This document shows, one piece after another, positions 24,031 to 35,256 of a stretch of 64,000 bases of DNA; the stretch's first letter is position 1; every line of letters begins with the position of its first letter. The DNA lies in contig CM073889.1 in the NCBI GenBank assembly GCA_037176705.1, positions 55,669,596 to 55,733,595 of the forward strand, in the 5' to 3' direction. A program made the translations under genes and the position numbers. Origin of the DNA: Molossus alvarezi. Lineage: Eukaryota; Chordata; Mammalia; Chiroptera; Molossidae. The notes beneath the pieces were generated by a model. The model searched no databases. It saw only the letters and a program-made list of their open reading frames with translations, and had not been told where the DNA came from.

Positions 24031-24329
24031 GACATAGTCAGATACTCTCTCTGGTCTTCTGAGTATCAGCAACTGAGGATTTTCCAGCATTCTGAGGATT
24101 CTGCAGGATACTATGCCCAGAAGGACCTGGTTTCTCTCTCTGAAGCTACTAAAACCTCCAATGGGAGCAATTTGAGGTGGGAATCATCAAGAGTTCATCT
24201 CTGTTTCCTCAGCACATTGCACGGAGTAGCAAGCACCCAACTAATGTTCCAATGGACTTCATCATGTCACCACATGACCCACAGAGAGAGAAAGAATATA
24301 CATATTACACATCTGTAGGACAGCTACCC
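24031..24329. other. Intronic sequence with faint L2-like text near 24180-24260
   Basis: A weak phrase 'catctctgtttcctcagcacattgcacggagtagcaagcac' is the only recognisable part. Confidence 0.35.
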
Positions 24330-24500
24330 TGTGAGGAAGCTTTACAGACCTAGGCCCATATAATTCTCCTAACAAACTTTGAGGTGGCTAACCATGAGAT
24401 CCGTTTACAGACAAGAAAACAGAGGACTCTGAAGTTAGTATATGTATCTGCAACATCCAGATCTGCCTGTTATGGGAGCTCATACTCTATTACTATATCA
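24330..24500 (-). repeat. MIR fossil
   Basis: Reverse MIR pattern: 'taattctcctaacaaactttgaggtggctaacc' then 'ttacagacaagaaaacagaggactctgaagttag'. Confidence 0.6.
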
Positions 24501-24699
24501 ACCATAAATACACATCTACTCCATCACAGAAACCCAAAATGATACCCAATTGCCGCTGTGAGTTTCACTTGCCCACAGAGAGGTCTTTGGCAGTACTCCT
24601 TCTATAGAATAAAAAATAGAGAGATTTTTTTGGAGGATTTTCAGAGTCCAACTTGGGAGGAGGCTGTGGGAAGTGACCATTACATAGCACCCCAAGGCC

Positions 24700-24945
24700 A
24701 CAGACCAGCGTGTCTGATTTCACCACCACAACCTCGCACCCCTGGCCCTGCTGCCATGACTTGGCAAGCCCAACCCAGCAACTGCAACCTGACACTCCTG
24801 GATGCTTGGACCTACTGCCACAACCTGGCACACCTGGACCTACCACTGCAATGTAGCACCTCTGGACACGTGGCTCTGCTGCCGCTACCCAGTGTTCCTG
24901 GATGCCTAGACCACCACTGCAAACTGGTGCCCTTGGTGGCTTGAA
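24700..24945 (+). repeat. Degenerate tandem repeat in L1 H 5' UTR
   Basis: Units of roughly 30 bp around 'ctgccacaacctggcacacctggac' recur with heavy divergence. This suggests an old monomer-type promoter. Confidence 0.5.
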
Positions 24946-25343
24946 TAGTGATTCACATTGGCCTGCACCAGAGAACCACTTGGGAGGCCTGGGGCTGACA
25001 CACCAAGAATTGACAATAACAGATCAAAATCCAGCAAGCTCCACAAATAGCATATCCAAACACTTGTATAGCAGCTGGCATGACATGGTTGGGGTCGAGT
25101 CTTACAATCAGCAAGCATGAGGGAAGACCCCACCCTCAAACAGGGCATCAGCAATCAAGACCCACATGCAACAGCAGAGCCCAAATAACCCACACAAGAG
25201 ACATTCCAAGAGCTTCCAGCTCAGGAGATAAAGAAGCCCCAACACTAGGTCCCACAAGACACTTTCTACATAAGGTCACCACACAAAGACTAAGAAACAT
25301 AGTAGTTCTACCTAATACATAGTAACAAACATGAAGAGACAGC

Positions 25344-26165
25344 TAAAATGGGAAGACAAAGAAACAACTCCCAAATGGGATAAAGGGAGAAATAGCTGAA
25401 AAAAGATCTAAATAAAATGGAGGCAAGCAATTATTCAGATATAGAGTTCAAAATAATGGTTATAAAAATGCTCAAACAACTTAGTGAGAACTATAAGCAA
25501 CTTATGAGAACTACAAGGATCTTTGTGGGAACTCCATAAGCATAAAAAAAAAGATGTAGAAAACATAAATAAGAACCAATCTGAAATGAAGAATACACTG
25601 AAAGGAATCAACAGATTAGAAGAAGCTGAGGAATGAATTAGTGAATTAGAAGACAAGGTAGAAAAAACACCCAAGCACAGCAGCAATTAGAAAAATGAAT
25701 TTAAAAGCAGAAGGGTACTTTAAGGGAGCTCTGGGAAACATGAAATGTAACAACATCTGCATCACTGGGGAACCAGAATAAGAAGAATCTGAGCAAGCAA
25801 TATAGAACCTGTTTGAAAAAATAATGACAGAAAACTTCCCTAACCTTGTGAAGGAAAAAGTCACAAAAGTTCAGGAAACACAGAGAGTCCCAAACAAGAT
25901 GAATCCCTAGACAAAACATAATTAAAATGGCAAATATTAAAGACAAAGAAAGAATCTGAAAGGCAGCAAGAGAGAGACAGAAAGTTGTCTGCAAAGGAGC
26001 TCCCATTAGAGTATCATCTAATTTCTCAATAGAAACACTTCAGGCCAGAAGGGAGTGGCATGAAGTATACAAAATAATAAAAAGCAAGGGGCTGAATCTA
26101 AGACTCCTCTATCCAGCAAGGCTACCATTTAAAATGGAAGGTGAAATAAAGAACTTACCAGACAA
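25344..26165 (+). pseudogene. L1 H ORF1 remnant
   Basis: Starts near 'aaaatgggaagacaaagaaacaactcccaaatggg' and keeps the order coiled coil, RRM (frame broken), C-terminal text ('caggccagaagggagtggcatgaagtatac', 'ctcctctatccagcaaggctacc'). Multiple stops and indels. Confidence 0.7.
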
Positions 26166-26929
26166 AAAATGTCTAAAATGTTAAAGGGACTGCTTTAATA
26201 AGAAAATGAGAGAGAACTTCAGGTCAAGATGGCAACATAAGTAAACGTGGTTCTTGCCTACTCCCACAACCACATAGAAATTACAACTAGAAAAGATGGC
26301 AGCGGGCAAGACCAGAGGGAAGGTGAGTGTATGAGAGAGTAAACTAGCGTGTGAGAGAGTGTGAGTGGACGTGAAGGTGGACGACCTAACTCGTGCAGTG
26401 CAGAGACGTGGAGCAGAAGTTTCCTGTGCTGTGGATGGAGAGCAGCCGGTTACCGCGGTAAGTGGCTCTTCAGGGTGCTTCTCCCTGCACAACGGGGAGG
26501 TACCACCATTTTGGGAGATCCCGGGTCTTCCGTGGGAGGAGGCAGTGGGAGCAGCTAGGGCCCAGCAACCTGAGCACAACAGTGCACCTGGCACCACTGG
26601 ACCAGTGAACACCCTGCGTCAACACAGACCAGTGCATAGTAGTGGAACTGCCAAGGTGCCAGTTGCAAAAGCCACAAACGGCAGGGAGCCCAGCACCATC
26701 CCCCACAGTAGCAGCCCGATCAGTCAAGATATATCCCCAGCAACAGAGGCTCTGGAGCAGAATCCATCCCCAGGCAACAGAAGCACAGACCAGCAGCTGA
26801 GACCCATCCCCAAAAACTACAGCAAAAGTTGAGCAGGAGTTGAGCCCCATGGGGCAGCAGCACTACCTAGCCACCAACAGTGGGACCTGAGGCTCCACAG
26901 AGGTTGGTGCTACCCAGCGGCCCACAAGA

Positions 26930-27420
26930 GCAGTGGGAAGTCAGAGCCCGAGAGGGACCTGTATGATCCAGCTGCCTACTGGGGAAACAGAGAAGCCTGT
27001 GCAACCCATCTGCCCACAAGATAGGTGTAGAACCGGGTCTCAAAAGGAACTGTATGATTCAATTACCCACAAGATAGGCATAGAGCCAGATCCCCAAAGG
27101 GACTGCGCAATTCAGCTGCCCACAGGACCTGTGGGGTGTGGGGGCACCAGAGAGGCCTGTGCGACCAAGCTGCCCACAAGACAGGTGTCGAGCAGGATCT
27201 CTAAAGGGACTGTGTGATCCAGCTGCCTGCAAAACATGCAGGGTGCTGGGGCATTAGAGAGGCCCCTGTGTGACCCAGCTGCCCACAAGATAGGGAGCCT
27301 ATCTTGTGGGCAGCTGGGTCACACAGGGGCCTCTCTAATGCCCACAAGATAGGTCTTCAAAGGGACTGAGTGATCCAACTGCCCACGGTACAAACAGAGT
27401 GTGGCTCCAACAGGGCCTGA
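26930..27420 (+). repeat. Tandem repeats in L1 C 5' UTR
   Basis: Units around 'gatccagctgcccacaagataggt' recur near 26960, 27000, 27060, 27110, 27170, 27220 and 27270 with variable spacing. It is the plus-strand counterpart of the L1 B array (GGTGC and GCACC arms mostly lost). It contains the foldback listed separately. Confidence 0.7.
27249..27343. repeat. 46-bp perfect inverted repeat with 3-bp spacer
   Basis: Left arm 27249-27294 (GGGCATTAGAGAGG ... CAAGATAGG) and right arm 27298-27343 (CCTATCTTG ... AATGCCC) are exact reverse complements over 46 bp, with spacer GAG. It lies inside the tandem repeats of the L1 C 5' UTR. Confidence 0.93.
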
Positions 27421-27664
27421 GCTATACAGCTACAGGTGGCACCAGTGACCAGCTGGGAACACAGCTCCAGAAAGGCCCACGTGATCCAGCAGCAGCACCT
27501 ACCAGGACACACCAATACCAGCCCCCAGTAGTCAATCCTCCAGGATCCACAGCAGGCAAGAGGTGACATGCACCAGAACAGTCTGGGAGGCAAAGTAGCC
27601 TTATTTGATCTACAGTGAGCTGCATACACATCCAAACATCCTTCACTGGGTCTAGAGCTACCAG

Positions 27665-28170
27665 ATGGCTAAAATGGGGAGACAAAGAAACAACACCCCA
27701 AGGAAACAAAAAGAGGAATCACCACAAAAGAAACTACAGGAAATGGAAGACAGCAACTTGTCAGATAAAGAATTCAAAGCAATGATTTTAAGGGTGCTCA
27801 AACAACTTGCTGAGAAATACAAGCAACTTAATAAGAATTATGAAGAGCTCACTGGGAACTACTTCAGCTTAAAAAAAGAGGTAGAAGCTATACATAAAAA
27901 TCAAGAGAAAATAAAGAATGACATAGTGGTTATGAAAAGTAACTTAGAAGGGTTCAATAGTAGATTAGAAGAAACTGGAGACTGAATCAGCGACCTAAAA
28001 GGTAGAGAAAGACACTCAAATAAAGCAGAAAATGGGAAAAAAATTTTAAAAGTAGGAGGAAAGTTTAAAGGAACTATGGCACAATACAAAGTATAACAAT
28101 ATTTGCATTATAGGGATACTGGAAGGAAAAGAGAAAGGAATAGAAAACCTGTTTCAAGAAATAATGACAG
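27665..28170 (+). pseudogene. L1 C ORF1, first part
   Basis: Open for 106 codons from MAKMGRQRNNTPRKQKEESPQKKLQEMEDSNLSD (27665), with coiled-coil text (KQLAEKYKQLNKNYEELTGNY). A TGA at 27983 ends it. Homology continues to 28170, where the insert begins. The remainder of ORF1 follows at 30558-30990. Confidence 0.75.
28156..28170 (+). repeat. Target-site duplication, 5' copy, of the HAL1 D insertion
   Basis: AAGAAATAATGACAG here and again at 30558-30572, identical over 15 bp. It bounds the insert 28171-30557. Confidence 0.9.
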
Positions 28171-28371
28171 CTTTTGAAAATCTTGGTACGCCCTTGGCTG
28201 CAAGATTAATGTGAAGGCTGAGTATATCAAGCTGAGTATTTCAATAGATGACAAGTGAGTGGAAACCTACATCAAGGTGTGTTTTAAGTTTTGTTATAAC
28301 TCATCAGAGTTGTGGTAGAGACAGTGTTTGTTTCAACTAATGGGACATTTTAACAAAAAATTCCATGGTAG
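28171..28371 (+). mobile_element. Non-L1 segment forming the 5' part of the HAL1 D insertion
   Basis: About 200 bp, beginning 'cttttgaaaatcttggtacg' and ending 'aaaaaattccatggtag', with no similarity to any L1 or HAL1 copy in the window. It lies between the 5' target-site duplication and the HAL1 start, so it was inserted together with the HAL1. I do not recognise its origin. It has a short open stretch (AEYIKLSISIDDK) that proves nothing. Possible sources: a 5' transduction of genomic flank, or RT template switching onto another RNA. Confidence 0.75.
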
Positions 28372-30557
28372 ACTTCCGGTCAAGATGGCGGCATAGGTAA
28401 ACGCGGTATCGCGTCCTCCCACAACCACATCAAAGTTACAACTAAACTACAGAACAACCATCATTCAAAACCACCTGAAATCAAGCTGAATGAAGTGCTA
28501 CAACTACGAAATTAAAGCAGCAGCCACATCCAGACTGGTAGGAGGTGCAACGGTGGCGTGACGGGCTGGTCCTACACCCAAGTGTGGCGGATAAAAATCA
28601 GGAGGCTCCCGCGGCTGGGAAGATCCTTCCTGAGGACTGAGGGGTCCCCGTCCCACACCAGGTGCCCCACTCACGGTTCCAGTGCCAGGAAGAGAAGTCC
28701 CCATAACTTCTGGCTGGAAAAACCAGCGGAAACTGAGGCTCAGGGAAGTGGAAGCAGCTGGAACCCCAGGCAGCTCCCTAAAGGGCCCGTGCACGGTCTT
28801 ATCGGACTCTCTCCCTCTAAGCTTGGAGGGGAGGCAGCTCGAGGGGTGCCAGAGACATACAGGGAAGAACTGAGCTGTTTGGCACTGGAGCAAGGGCTGG
28901 AGAGGGGGCTTTCTCGGGGACAAACGTGCTGTCAGAGGCCTTTGTTCCTTTGGTGAGCCCTTCCCGGGGGCAGCAGACAGTCTCCATACCTGGGACTCCA
29001 GCAACCTGGCTCACACTGGTAGCCCCGCCCTGCTGACCCCCTGAGACCCCGCCCCATCCCACCCAACATTCAAGCCCACCCAAGCTGTTGCCACTTGCTT
29101 AACCATAGGATTGGCCTGTCTTGGATCCTGCTTCAGGTTTTTCCTAAATTCTTTCAAATGAGCAGCATCTGGTCTCGGTGAGCCCCATACCTCTCACCTC
29201 TCATTAAGTAATACACTGAAACAAACACAGGGAGGCAGCCAAAATGAGGAGACAAAGAAAGAGGTCCCAAATGAAAGAACAGAACAAAACGCCAAGAAAA
29301 GAACTAAGCGAAATGGAGATAAGCAACCTAACAGATACTGAGTTCAAAATACTGCTTTTAAGGATGCTCAGTGAACTTAGTGAGAACCTCAGTGAACTTA
29401 GGGAGGGCCTCAAGAGCATTAAAAAGGACCAGTTAGAAATCATGGATACACAGTTAGAATTGAAGGACGCATTAACTGAAATACAGAATAATTTACACAG
29501 CTTCAATAATAGAGTATGTAAATCCAAGGAGCAAACCATCGATTTGGAATATAAGGAAGCAAAAAATCCCCAATCAGAACAGCAAAAAGAAAAAAGAATC
29601 CAAAAAAATGAGGATAGTGTAAGGAGCCTCTGGGACAACTTCAAGCATGCCAACATTCGCATCTTGGGGGTGCCAGAAGGAGAAGAGCGAGAACAAGAAA
29701 TCGAAAACCTGTTTGAAACAATAATGGCAGAAAACTTTCCTAACTTGGTGAAGGAAACAGACATTCAAGTCCAGGAAGCACAGAGAGTCCCAAACAAGAT
29801 GAACCCCAACAGGCCCACACCAAGACACATCATCATCAAAATGTAAAAGGTTCAAGACAAAGAGAGAATCTTAAAAGCAGCAAGAGAAAGGCAGCTAGTT
29901 ACCTACAAGGGAGTTCCCATTAGGCTGTCAGCTGATTTCTCAAAAGAAACTTTGCAGGCCAGAAGGGAGTGGCAAGAAATATTCAGAGTGATGAAAACCA
30001 AGAACCTACAACCAAGATTACTCTATCCTGAAAAGCTGTCATTTAGAATCGATGGACATATAAAAACTTTCCCAGACAAGAAAAAGTTAAAGGAGTTCAC
30101 CACCAAACCGTTATTATATGAAATGATGAAGGGTCTTTTTGAAGAAAAAGATAAAATATATGAACAAACAAAGTGGCAATGAATACATATCTATCAACAA
30201 TGGAATCTACAAACAAAATGAACTGGTAGAACAGAAACATTCTCATAGATACAGAGAACATTTTGTTGGTTGCCAAGTGGGAGGGGGGTTGGGGGAATGG
30301 GTGAAAAAGGTGAAGGGATTAAGAAGCACAAATTCATTGCTAGACTGACAAACCTCAAAGGGAAAGTGGTTGGAGGGGTGGGAAGAAATAAACCAAAGAA
30401 CTTATATGCATAACCAATGGACACAGACAGTAGTGTGGGAAAAGGTAGGAGGGGGGTGAGAGTGGGGAGGAGGAGGTCAATGGGGGGAAAATGTGGAACA
30501 TCTGTAATACAGTTTACATCCAACAATAAGGATTTGAAAAAGAAAAAAGAAAAAAAA
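28372..30557 (+). mobile_element. HAL1 (half-L1) element D: 5' UTR, ORF1, 3' UTR, no ORF2
   Basis: Begins ACTTCCGGTCAAGATGGCGG with a CpG-containing 5' UTR. ORF1 spans 29244-30182 and a G-rich 3' UTR follows directly ('gtcaatggggggaaaatg', 'catctgtaatac'), then an A-rich tail at 30535-30557. No trace of ORF2 exists between ORF1 and the 3' UTR, the defining feature of half-L1s, which must use L1 machinery in trans. It is inserted within ORF1 of L1 C, with perfect 15-bp duplications. Confidence 0.85.
29244..30182 (+). pseudogene. HAL1 D ORF1, single nonsense codon
   Basis: A 312-codon frame starting MRRQRKRSQMKEQNKTPRKEL, continuous except for one TAA at 29844-29846 (codon 201). Parts: coiled coil (about residues 40-115, LSELSENLSELREGLKSIKKDQLE), RRM (NIRILGVPEGEEREQEIENLFETI, about 137-160) and C-terminal domain (PRHIIIKM, stop, then KERILKAARERQ ... 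LQPRLLYPEKLSFRIDG). It ends KIYEQTKWQ. The product would be an RNA-binding ORF1p. The stop falls inside the C-terminal domain and would remove RNA binding. Other copies have a sense codon at that place (F reads CAA-type, K reads TCA-type). Confidence 0.8.
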
Positions 30558-30572
30558 AAGAAATAATGACAG

Positions 30573-30990
30573 AAAACTTCCCTAAACAGGTGAAGGAAAA
30601 ATTCACACAAATACAGGAAACACAGAGAATCCCAAGTAAGATGAACCCCAGAAGATCCAAAGCTAAACACATCATAAAAAAAAAAAGGCAAACATTAAAG
30701 ACAAAGAAAGAATCTTAAAGGAAGCAAGAGAGAGACAGAACGTTACCTACATAGGAGCTCTCATTAGACTGTCAGCTGATTTCTCAATAGAAACGATGCA
30801 GGCTAGAAATGAGTGGCATGAAGTGTACAAAGTAATGCAAGGCAAGGGTCTGAATCCAAGCCTACTCTATCCAGCAGGGCTATCATTCAAAATTGAAGGA
30901 GAAATAAAGAGCTTCATAGATAAACAAAAGCTAAAGGAATTTACCACCACCAAATCAGCACTGCAAGAAACGCTGAAGGACGTGTTGTAA
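30573..30990 (+). pseudogene. L1 C ORF1, second part
   Basis: Resumes after the insert with 'agaaaacttccctaaacaggtgaagg' and the C-terminal domain text (MQARNEWHEVYKVMQGKGLNPSLLYPAGLSFKIEGEIKSF, 30796-30990), ending at TAA 30988-30990. Confidence 0.75.
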
Positions 30991-31132
30991 GAATAAGAAA
31001 AAACAGAGAGAGACGGGGGTGAGGGGTGGGAGAGGAACACAGGCATAAAATTATAGTGGCAACTAATAAGTATCGATCAATACTTACCTTAAATGTAAAT
31101 GGCTTAAATGCTCCAATCAAAAGGCATAGGGT

Positions 31133-31234
31133 ACCCTGGCCGGTTTGGCTCAGTGATTGGAGTGTCAGCCTGTGGACCAGAGAGTCCTGGGTTTGGTTCC
31201 CATGAGGGGCATGTACCAAAAAAAAAAAAAAAAA
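31133..31234 (+). mobile_element. Short VES-type SINE (tRNA head only)
   Basis: About 85 bp of tRNA-related head (CCCTGGCCGGTTTGGCTCAG ... GGGGCATGTACC) followed immediately by a run of A. The usual second part of the SINE is absent. Flanks 'aaaggcatagg' and 'aaagacataaag' look like a diverged target-site duplication. Inserted in L1 C ORF2. Confidence 0.85.
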
Positions 31235-31277
31235 GAAAGACATAAAGTAGTTGATTGAATAAGAAAACACAACCCAT

Positions 31278-31307
31278 ATAGATAGATAGATAGATAGATA
31301 GATATAT
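31278..31307 (+). repeat. (GATA)n microsatellite
   Basis: Six to seven GATA units within L1 C. Confidence 0.9.
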
Positions 31308-32236
31308 GAGACCCACCTCACAACAAAAGACTCACACAGGATGAAAGTGAAGAGATAAAATAAAAATTTCCAAGCAAATGGAAATGAAAAAAAAGCTAGT
31401 GTAGCAATACTCATATCTGACAAGACAGACTTCAAAACAAGGGCCATAATAAGAAACAGAGAAGGTCACTACATAATATTATAAGAAGCAATCCAACAAG
31501 AGGATAGAACCCTGGTGAACATATATGTACCAAATACAGAAGCACCAAAATACATTAAAAATCTTCTGGAGGACTTCAAGAGAGAAATCAATAGCAACAC
31601 GATCATAGTGGGTGACTTTAACACACCACTGAAACCACTGGATAGATCTTCTAAACAAAAAATTAACAAGGACATAGAGTCCTTACAAGACAAACTAGAT
31701 CAGTTGGACTTCATTGATATTTACAGAACATTTCACCCCAAAGCTGCAGAATGTACATTCTTCTTAAGTACACATGAGTCATTCTCAAAGACAGACCACA
31801 TGTTAGGACACAAAGCAAGTCTCTACAAATTCAAGAAGACTGAAATCATATCAAGCATCTTCTCATATCACAGTGGCATGAAACTAGAACTCAATTACAA
31901 TAAAAACACACAAAAACATTGAAACACTTGGAGGCTAAATAGCATGTTATTTAACAACAAATGGGTTACTAACAAGATCAAGAAAGAAATTAAAAAGTTC
32001 CTGGAAACCAATAAAAACAAACACACAACAACAAAAAATCTATGGGACACAGCAAAAGCAATCCTGAGAGGGAAGTTCATAGCACTACCGGCCTACCTCA
32101 AGAAAAAAAAAAAAATTCCTAATTGACTTTCTAACATTACAACTTAATGAACTAAAAAGTAAACAAAAAGAAAAACCCAGAGCTAACAGGAGAAAAAAAA
32201 TAGTAAAGGTCAGGGCAGAAATAAACAACATAGAGA

Positions 32237-32272
<36 letters not shown>

Positions 32273-35256
32273 AAAGATCAATGAAATAAAAAGCTGGTTC
32301 TTTGAAAAGATAAACAAGATCGATGGACCTTTAGTCAGACTCACCACGAAACAAAAAGACAGAAACCAAATAAACAAAATCAGAAATGAAAGAGAAGTAA
32401 CAACCGACACCGCAGAAGTACTAAGGATCATCAAAATATACTATGAACACTTATACACCAACAAATTGGACAATCTAGGAAAAATGGACAAATTTCTAGA
32501 AACACACTACCTCTAAAAACTGAACCAGGAAGAGAGAGAAAACTTGAACAGACCAATAACAACAAAGAAAATTAAAGATGTAATCAAGAAACTCACAGCA
32601 AACAAAAACGCAAGCCCAGATGACTTCACAGGGGAGGATTACGGAACATTCAAAGAAGATCTAATACCTATTCTCCTCAAACTATTCCAAAAAAATCCAA
32701 AAAGATGACACTTCCAAACTTATTTTATGAGGTCAGCATAATCCTAATTCCAAAACCGGATGAAGACACTATGAAAAAAGAAAACTACAGGCCAAAAACC
32801 CGATGAACATAGATGCCAAAATCCTTAACAAAATATTAGCAAATCGGATCCAGCAATACATCAAAAAAATTATTCATCATAACCAAGTGGGTTTCATCCC
32901 AGGCATGCAAGGATGGTACAATATTCACAAATCAATAAATGTGATACACCACATAAACAAAAGGAAAGATAAAAACCACAGGATCATATCAATAGGTGCT
33001 CAAAAAGCATTCAACAAAATCCAGCACACATTTTCGATAAAAATGCTCAGCAATGTGGAGAGAGATCATATCTCAACATAATAAAGGCCATATATGAAAA
33101 ACCTACAGCCAACATTATACTCAATGGGCAAAAACTAAAAGCATTCCCCTTAAGAACAAGAACAAGACAGGGATGCCCATTTTCGCCACTCTTATTTAAC
33201 ATAGTACTGGAGGTCTTAGCCACAGCAATTAGACATGAAGAAAAAATGAAAGGGATCCAAATTGGAAAGGAGGAAGTGAAACTGTCATTATTTGCAGATG
33301 ACATAATATTGTACATAGAAAACCCTAAAGACTCCATCAAAAATCTACTAGGCTTAAATGAATTTGGCAAAGTAGCATGATACAAAATTAACGTCAAGAA
33401 ATCGACAGCATTCTTATACATTAATGATAAAATCACAGCAAGAGAAATGAAAAAGGCAACCCCATTTACCACCACAGCAAAAAAATTAAAATACCTAGAA
33501 ATATACTTAACCAAAGAAGTAAAGGACCTCTTCACAGAAAACTACAGGTCATTAAAAAAAAAAAAAAAAAAAAAGGAAGATATAAAAAAGTGGAAGCATA
33601 TACCTTGTTCATGGATTGAAAGATTTAACATCATTAAAATGTCCATACTAACCAAAGCAATCTATAGATTCAATGCAATCCCCATCAAAATACCAATGAC
33701 ATACTTCACAGAACTAGAACAAACACTCCAAAAGTTTATATGGAACAAAAAAAGACCCCAAACAGCCACAGCAATCTTGAAAAAAAAGAGAACAAAGCTG
33801 GATGGATCACATTACCAGATTTCAGGTTATACTACAAAGCCACTGTAGTCAAAACAGTCTGGTACTGGCACAAGAACAGGCATATAGATCAATGGAACAG
33901 AATAGAGAACACAGTAAATTGACCCAAGGCAATATGCTCAATTAATATTTGACAAAGGTGGCGAGAGCATACAGTGGAGTAAAGACAGTCTCTTCAATAA
34001 ATGGTGTTGGGAAAATTGGACAGCTACCTACAAAAAAATGAAGCTAGAACACCAATTTACACCATACATGAGAATAAACTGAAAATGAATAAAAGACTTA
34101 AATGTAACTTGTGAATCCGTAAAAATCCTAGAAGAAAAGGTAGGCAACAAAATCTCAAACATCTTACGCAGCAGAATTTTCATCCATACAACACCTAAGA
34201 CAACAGAAACAAAGGAAGAAATGAACACACAGGACTACATCAAACTAAAAAGCTTCTGCATAACGAAAGAAAGAACCATCAAAACAGAAAGGGATCCCAC
34301 TCTATGGGAGACCATAATCATCAATGGTGTATCAGATAAGGGGTTAATTTCCAAAATATATAGAGTGCTCATACAACTAAACAAAAGGAAGACAAAGAAC
34401 CCAATTAAAAATTGGGCAGAGGACTTAAATAGTCACCTCTCCAAAGAGGACATACAAATGGCCAAGAGACATATGAAGAAATGATCAATGTCACCAATCA
34501 TCAGGGAGACGCAAATTAAAACAACTATGAGGTATCACATTACACTAGTCAGAATGGCCACAATCAACAAATCATCAAACAAGTATCGGCAAGGGTGTGG
34601 AGAAGAGGGGACTGCTGGTGGGAATACAGACTGGTGCAGCCACTGTGCAAAACACTATGGTGTTACCTCAGAAAGTTAAAAATTGAATTACCATTTGACC
34701 CAGTGATCCTACTTCTAGAAATATACCCTAAGAAGCCTGAAACACCAATCAGAAAGAATATATGTACGCCTATGTTCATAGCAGAACTATTTACAATAGG
34801 GAAGATCTGGAAATAACCCAAGTGTCCATCAGTAGATGAGTAGATTAAAAAGCTGTGGTACATGTACACAATGCAATACTATGCAGCTGTAAGAAAGAAA
34901 ATTCTCTTATCCTTTGAGATGGCATTGAAGAACCTGGAGAGTATTATGCTAAGCGAAACAAGCCAAGCAGAGAAAGACAAATATCACATGATCTCACTTA
35001 TTTGTGGATTATAATGAACTAAACAAGCTGCTGAACAAAATTAACCCAGAGATATAGAGCTGGGGTACAGACTGACAAGCCTCAGAGGAGAAGAGTTTGG
35101 GGGGAAGAGATAAACCACAGAACTTACATGCACGTATGCATGACCAGTGAACACAGACAACAAAGCTGGAGATGGGGTTGGGGGGGGGGCGAAGTGTGTC
35201 AATGGGGGAAAAATGAGAAACATCTGTAACAAAAACAAATTAATAAGTAAAAAAAG

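Larger units (their letters stand above)
24690..26211 (+). mobile_element. L1 element H, part 1 (5' UTR and ORF1)
   Basis: Oldest member of a nested stack. The 5' UTR (24690-25330) has degenerate repeats of the type CCACTGCAACCTGGCACxCCTGGA, then an ORF1 remnant (about 25344-26165), then 'ttaaagggactgctttaataag'. It is cut at about 26211 by L1 C. The sequence resumes at 37777 and again at 43694: the 11-mer AAGAAAATGAG occurs at 26200-26210 and at 37777-37787, flanking the inserted block. Confidence 0.75.
31056..35014 (+). pseudogene. L1 C ORF2 remnant
   Basis: The start codon is GTG. The endonuclease section is interrupted by a SINE and a (GATA) tract. Segments recognisable: MNIYVPNTEAPKYIKNLLEDFKREINSNTIIVGDFNTPLKPLDRSSKQK with GDFN (31515 on), [42 protein letters not shown] (32803 on), 'tttgcagatgacataatattg' giving an intact F-A-D-D box (about 33290), the C-terminal [20 protein letters not shown]. 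Poly-A runs at 32241-32268 and 33555-33574 shift the frame. Confidence 0.8.
26212..35256 (+). mobile_element. L1 element C, full length, interrupted by HAL1 D and a short SINE
   Basis: Starts ACTTCAGGTCAAGATGG. Its first 80 bp resemble the 5' end of the HAL1s; then it has the B-type 5' UTR (AAAAGATGGCAGCGGGC onward) with tandem repeats to about 27450. ORF1 runs from 27665 and is split at 28170 by the insert ending at 30557. ORF2 begins near 31056 with GTG in place of ATG and ends at 35014. The tail is at about 35240-35256. The element sits inside L1 H (flanking AAGAAAATGAG) and carries SINE 31133-31234 in the start of ORF2. Confidence 0.8.

Noticed and set aside
28171..28371. Resemblance of KINVKAEYIKLSIS to a ribosomal protein L21 segment, suggesting a processed pseudogene
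   Set aside because: The likeness is limited to about 15 residues and the sequence on both sides does not fit. Treated as chance.
28504..29083. Open frames of 88-166 codons in the HAL1 D 5' UTR
   Set aside because: Pro/Ser-rich frames caused by GC-rich repeat sequence. The homologous stretches in F and K are not open in the same way.
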